A stretch of 8,497 nt of DNA, from positions 1-8,497 of the forward strand of contig JALFIR010000022.1 in assembly GCA_022776215.1 (NCBI GenBank). The letters are read 5' to 3'. Positions within the stretch are counted from its first letter, which is position 1; each line of letters starts with the position of its first letter. The stretch is from Colivicinus sp022776215 (lineage in GTDB: Bacteria > Bacillota_I > Bacilli_A > Erysipelotrichales > Erysipelotrichaceae). Below, piece by piece: positions 5,508 through 8,497 of this stretch. Under the pieces are notes generated by a model. The model worked only from the letters and a program-made list of their open reading frames with translations. It did not search any database and was not told the DNA's origin. A program made the translations under genes and the position numbers.

Positions 5508-6611
5508 TTAAACATTAAATTTAAAGAAGATTACATCGCCATCCTTAACGATATATTCCTTGCCCTCTTGACGAATCTTACCAGCTTCCTTAAGCTTAGC
5601 CTCTGACTTATACTCCATCATATCATCATAAGCATAAACCTCAGCCTTAATGAAACCTCTCTTGAAATCGGTATGAATAACACCAGCACAATCAGGCGCC
5701 TTCATGCCATCGGTGAAAGTCCAACCACGGCATTCATCCTTACCAACTGTAAAGAAAGTCTTAAGACCCAAAGTCTTATAAGCCTTCAAAATCAACTCAT
5801 CAAGACCTGAATGATTAATACCTAAATCTTGTAAGAAAGCCTCTTTCTCTTCCTTATCCAAATCACTCAATTCTTCTTCAATATGAGCACTAATCGCAAC
5901 AACCTCACTATTTTCCTTAGCAGCATACTCACATAAAGCTACATAATGAGGATTAGTTGTTGGATCATTAATCTCTTCCTCTTTAATATTGCCGATATAA
6001 ATAACAGGCTTAGCAGTCAAGAAACAGAATTGTTTCAAATAAGCCCACTCTTCATCATTAAACTCTAAAGAACGAACTAACTTTGATTGACCAAGCGCAT
6101 CATGAACTCTCTTCAAGATATTGTACTCAAACATAGCCTCGCTATCCTTAGTAGTCAAAGCCTTCTTCTCTACCTTAGAAATACGATTCTCGCAAGTAGC
6201 CATATCAGCCATAATTAATTCATAATTAATAATCTCAATATCGTCAACTGGATCCACACGATTATAAACATGTTGAATGTCATTATCTTCAAAACATCTA
6301 ACAACATGACAAATCGCATCCACTTCTCTGATATTGGCTAAAAACTTATTACCAAGACCCTCACCAGTACTTGCACCCTTTACAAGACCAGCGATATCCG
6401 TGAATTCAAAAGTTGTGAAAATAGTCCTTTCTGGTTCAAAAATTTCAGCTAAATTAATAAGTCTTTGATCCTTAACCTCAACAACACCAACATTTGGCTC
6501 AATTGTTGCGAAAGGATAATTAGCCGCCTCAACCCTTGAATTCGTAATAGCATTAAATAAAGTTGACTTACCAACATTAGGTAGTCCAATAATTCCTGCA
6601 GTTAAACTCAT
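5508..6611 (-). CDS. ychF: YchF/OLA1-family ribosome-associated P-loop ATPase
   Basis: This 367-residue protein is the usual length for YchF. The N-terminal Obg-type NTPase domain has the P-loop GLPNVGKST (9-17), the switch region NYPFATIEPNVG (31-42), DIAG (72-75) followed by GLVKGASTGEGLGNKFL, and NIKE (208-211) in place of NKxD, the change linked with ATP preference in this family. A coiled-coil insertion lies about 125-200. The C-terminal TGS domain (about 284-367) contains FFTVGKDECRGWTF, HTDFKRGFIKAEV and the ending KDGDVIFFKFNV. YchF binds ribosomes and is involved in translation and stress responses. There is no clear Shine-Dalgarno before the ATG at 6611; the start is chosen because the P-loop follows directly as in other members. 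It is divergent from the IS, which sits within its upstream region. Confidence 0.96.
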   Translation of the reverse strand: MSLTAGIIGLPNVGKSTLFNAITNSRVEAANYPFATIEPNVGVVEVKDQRLINLAEIFEPERTIFTTFEFTDIAGLVKGASTGEGLGNKFLANIREVDAICHVVRCFEDNDIQHVYNRVDPVDDIEIINYELIMADMATCENRISKVEKKALTTKDSEAMFEYNILKRVHDALGQSKLVRSLEFNDEEWAYLKQFCFLTAKPVIYIGNIKEEEINDPTTNPHYVALCEYAAKENSEVVAISAHIEEELSDLDKEEKEAFLQDLGINHSGLDELILKAYKTLGLKTFFTVGKDECRGWTFTDGMKAPDCAGVIHTDFKRGFIKAEVYAYDDMMEYKSEAKLKEAGKIRQEGKEYIVKDGDVIFFKFNV

Positions 6612-6747
6612 AATACTAGTTTACAACAAATCAGATAGAAAACCCACGACTTTAATTGTTTGATGGATGTTTTTTGTTTAAAAATTAGTGTTAGTTATAT
6701 TAATAATTATCTATCAAATATAGTATAATATAGTCAAGGATAAATCT
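6612..6747. other. Divergent gap holding the ychF upstream region and the IS left end
   Basis: This 136-bp stretch must contain the ychF promoter and the left end of the IS, but I could not fix either. Candidate target-type sequences for an IS605 left end are TTTAC near 6620-6624 and TTTAA at 6651-6655. The part 6690-6730 is almost pure AT. Confidence 0.35.
6724..6740 (+). promoter_or_regulatory. -10 box and ribosome binding site of tnpA
   Basis: TATAAT (6724-6729) is a perfect -10 box but the -35 region is poor (TAATAA at 17 bp). AAGGA (6736-6740) precedes the ATG at 6748 by seven bases. The leader is very short, so expression is probably low. Confidence 0.5.
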
Positions 6748-7149
6748 ATGAATGAATACATAAATAAGAATGGAATAGTTTATACAAATCAGTTTCATAT
6801 TATATTTTCTCCAAAGTACAAGAAACCCGTATTAACTGCTAATGTTGAAAAACGTCTTAAAGAAATATTATATGAAGAAGCAGATAAGATGGATGTTGAA
6901 ATTAAAGCTTTAGAAATTATGCCAGACCATGTACATATGTTTATAGAGTTTGATCCTAGATTAATGCTTCATAAAGTTGTTAAGCAATTTAAAGGCAAAA
7001 GCTCTCATATATTAAGAGAAGAGTTTCCATTTCTAAAATCAAGTATGCCATCATTATGGACTAGAAGTTATCTATCTTGTTCTGTTGGTCATATTAGTGA
7101 AGATGTAATAAAAGAGTATATAGAAAGTCAACAAAGAAGAATTAGATAG
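6748..7149 (+). CDS. tnpA: IS200/IS605 TnpA, Y1 HUH single-strand transposase
   Basis: This 133-residue protein has normal length for TnpA. The HUH metal-binding motif is HVH (61-63) in MPDHVHMFIEF, and the catalytic tyrosine is Tyr124 in KEYIESQQ, with the helpful Gln128. LKSSMPSLWTRSYLSCSVG is the typical region before the catalytic helix. TnpA cuts and joins single-stranded DNA at hairpin ends during replication and inserts 3' of a short AT-rich target. All key residues are present, so it may still be active. It is followed after 14 bases by tnpB with its own ribosome binding site. Confidence 0.95.
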   Translation: MNEYINKNGIVYTNQFHIIFSPKYKKPVLTANVEKRLKEILYEEADKMDVEIKALEIMPDHVHMFIEFDPRLMLHKVVKQFKGKSSHILREEFPFLKSSMPSLWTRSYLSCSVGHISEDVIKEYIESQQRRIR

Positions 7150-7150
7150 T

Positions 7151-7156
7151 AAGGAG
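7151..7156 (+). promoter_or_regulatory. Ribosome binding site of tnpB
   Basis: AAGGAG, seven bases before the ATG at 7164, directly after the tnpA stop. Confidence 0.8.
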
Positions 7157-7163
7157 AATCGTT

Positions 7164-8378
7164 ATGGCTAAAAGTAATACATCATCATATGTGGTTACAT
7201 ACGAATTAGCTTTTGATAATGATAATCCTTCTAGTGTTTTAGATAAATTAGAAAAGATAGCTAAGGCTATTTATAATGATTGTTTAAATGAATGTTTGAA
7301 ACGGTATCATAAATTAATTCATGATAAAAAGTATCAAGAATTATTAAAAGAATATAAGACTTCTAATAATAAAAATGAATTGAATAAACAATTAAATGAT
7401 ATAGCTTTGAGTTATGGATACTCAGAGTATGATATGCATAAATATGTTAAAAAGCCTTATGAATACTTTAATAAGAAGTTAGGTTCTCAGGAATGTCAAA
7501 AAATAGCTACAAGAGCTTTTAAGGCAATCGAGAAATTAAGATATCATCAAGCTGATAAAGTTGCCTTTAAAAATAAATACGATAGCTTTTCAATAGAGGG
7601 AAAATCATCTACTTCTAAACTTCATTATTGTGATGATGTTTTAGCTATTAGTTATGGTAACTATAAGTTTAAACTAAAAATTAAAAGAAATGATATTTAT
7701 GCTCAAACTGCATTACTAGATGAAGTTAAATACGTTAGAATTTATCCTCAACACATAAGAAACAAGAAGAGATGGTTTGTTCAATTAATATTTAAAGGAA
7801 CACCACCAAGTAAGAATAGACAATATGGTGATAACTTTAAAGTACAAGGTATTGATATAGGTACAAGTACTATAGCTATTGTAAGTAATGAAAAAGCTAA
7901 TTTAAAAGAACTAGCACCTAATTGTAAAGAGAATGAAAATAAGATTAAAGTCTATCAAAGAAAGTTAGACCGTTCTAGAAAAGCCACTAATCCTAATAAC
8001 TATAATGAAGATGGAACTATAACTAAAGGTAGACATAATTGGTATAAATCTAAGAGTTATCTAAATACTCAATCAAAACTAAAAGATGAGTACCGCAAAT
8101 TATCTGTTAAAAGAAAACAAGCTCATGAAATATTAGCTAATCAAATAATAGCCGAAAGTCTTGATATTCGTGTTGAGGAAATGAACTTTAAAGGTCTACA
8201 AAAACGAAGCAAGAAGACTACTGTTGATAAAAACGGTAAGATTAATTCTAAGAAAAGATATGGCAAAACAATAAAGAATAGAGCTCCAAGTATGTTTTTA
8301 TCTATTCTTGATAGAAAGCTAAAATATTACAATCTAGAATTAAAGAAAATCAATACCTGTAGAGTTCGGTTAAACTGA
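7164..8378 (+). CDS. tnpB: TnpB RNA-guided nuclease, C-terminally truncated
   Basis: TnpB proteins of this type cut DNA with a guide RNA made from the IS right end. The present frame has 404 residues. The N-terminal part (1-215) is the recognition and wedge region, with VRIYPQHIRNKKRWFVQLIF before the nuclease. RuvC-I is GIDIGTSTIAIV with Asp231; RuvC-II is VEEMNFKGL with a glutamate at 338 or 339. The lysine/arginine-rich stretch and APSMFLSILDRKLKYYNLEL (374-393) follow. Relatives continue from the KKINT position with a long C-terminal part carrying the third RuvC aspartate. Here the frame switches to CRVRLN and stops, and the right-end hairpins start immediately. A deletion has removed about a hundred codons or more, so nuclease activity is not expected. 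The protein could still bind RNA or DNA, but this is unproven. Confidence 0.88.
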   Translation: MAKSNTSSYVVTYELAFDNDNPSSVLDKLEKIAKAIYNDCLNECLKRYHKLIHDKKYQELLKEYKTSNNKNELNKQLNDIALSYGYSEYDMHKYVKKPYEYFNKKLGSQECQKIATRAFKAIEKLRYHQADKVAFKNKYDSFSIEGKSSTSKLHYCDDVLAISYGNYKFKLKIKRNDIYAQTALLDEVKYVRIYPQHIRNKKRWFVQLIFKGTPPSKNRQYGDNFKVQGIDIGTSTIAIVSNEKANLKELAPNCKENENKIKVYQRKLDRSRKATNPNNYNEDGTITKGRHNWYKSKSYLNTQSKLKDEYRKLSVKRKQAHEILANQIIAESLDIRVEEMNFKGLQKRSKKTTVDKNGKINSKKRYGKTIKNRAPSMFLSILDRKLKYYNLELKKINTCRVRLN

Positions 8379-8400
8379 CCAGTCAATTCGGATTGACTGG
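8379..8400 (+). repeat. IS right-end hairpin 1
   Basis: CCAGTCAAT (8379-8387) pairs perfectly with ATTGACTGG (8392-8400) around a TCGG loop. Directly before it is TCGGTTAAACTGA (8366-8378), whose first nine bases recur at 180-188 near the left edge. It is expected to be part of the TnpB guide-RNA scaffold. Confidence 0.6.
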
Positions 8401-8404
8401 CTGC

Positions 8405-8423
8405 CCAGTTCGTTAAGAACTGG
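8405..8423 (+). repeat. IS right-end hairpin 2
   Basis: CCAGTTC (8405-8411) pairs with GAACTGG (8417-8423) with loop GTTAA, six bases before the likely element end. TnpA usually recognises such a subterminal hairpin. Confidence 0.55.
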
Positions 8424-8447
8424 CTATTACACCTATATAAGAAAGAC

Positions 8448-8479
8448 GCCCTATATAACGGCTGCTATATAGGGCTTTT
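8448..8479 (+). terminator. Strong rho-independent terminator downstream of the IS
   Basis: GCCCTATATA (8448-8457) and TATATAGGGC (8466-8475) form a perfect 10-bp stem with an 8-base loop, followed by TTTTGTTT. It ends plus-strand transcription, either of tnpAB or of an older gene that lay here before the IS arrived. Confidence 0.8.
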
Positions 8480-8497
8480 GTTTAACTTTTGTTGTTA

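Larger units (their letters stand above)
6650..8430 (+). mobile_element. IS200/IS605-type insertion sequence with truncated tnpB
   Basis: The element contains tnpA (Y1 transposase) and tnpB in the same direction, followed by paired hairpins typical of an IS605 right end (8379-8400 and 8405-8423) and the end CTATTAC. These elements have no terminal inverted repeats and make no target duplication, so the ends are approximate. tnpB has lost its 3' part, so the copy is at best a partial one that can still supply TnpA. Confidence 0.65.

Noticed and set aside
7164..8378. Reading the truncated TnpB as a dedicated nuclease-dead repressor (TldR-like)
   Set aside because: RuvC-I and RuvC-II residues are intact, tnpA is still next to it, and the loss is a simple 3' deletion, so decay is the simpler explanation.
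1..8497. CRISPR array, tRNA or rRNA genes
   Set aside because: No regularly spaced direct repeats and no cloverleaf or rRNA-like stretch was seen on either strand.

Overview
The window looks like an AT-rich Gram-positive genome, most likely a low-GC Firmicute. YchF and the FeoA-FeoB fusion read like Bacilli or Erysipelotrichia proteins, ribosome binding sites are GGAGG-like, and promoters are sigma-A type. I cannot name a genus. Two housekeeping-type genes (ychF and feoAB, minus strand) sit among accessory material: an IS200/IS605 element, two antitoxin-like regulators without visible toxins, a relic of a third, and an oxidoreductase-MarR operon richer in GC than its surroundings.

Layout. 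Bases 1-245 have no credible gene but hold a dense run of hairpins, and their end resembles the right end of the IS further along. Bases 287-925 (minus) encode a DUF6088/AbiEi-like antitoxin with a consensus promoter and a palindromic leader, but no toxin follows. Bases 926-1285 hold that control region, a decayed 3' end of an XRE regulator gene with its terminator hairpin, and then the strong promoter and 18-bp perfect palindrome of the next operon. Bases 1286-2513 (plus) encode an NADP-type short-chain dehydrogenase overlapping a MarR regulator. The MarR frame breaks near its C-terminus at a AAAGGGG heptamer, and a terminator closes the operon. Bases 2577-2745 show nothing convincing. Bases 2777-3055 (minus) encode an intact XRE/HigA-like regulator close behind the feoAB stop codon. 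Bases 3084-5429 encode FeoA-FeoB and 5508-6611 encode YchF, separated by a terminator and a probable promoter. Bases 6612-6747 lie between ychF and the divergent IS. Bases 6748-8378 are tnpA and a C-terminally truncated tnpB. They are followed by two hairpins of the IS right end and a strong terminator at 8448-8479.

How it works together. FeoAB imports ferrous iron. YchF is a ribosome-associated ATPase. The dehydrogenase operon looks self-regulated by MarR through the palindrome just downstream of its start site, but the regulator is either broken or made by frameshifting. The IS can probably make its Y1 transposase, but its TnpB lacks the last RuvC catalytic segment. I see no complete new defence system. 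The least expected signals are the XRE relic that keeps the same terminator as the intact copy, the MarR frameshift, and the structured RNA-like left edge.
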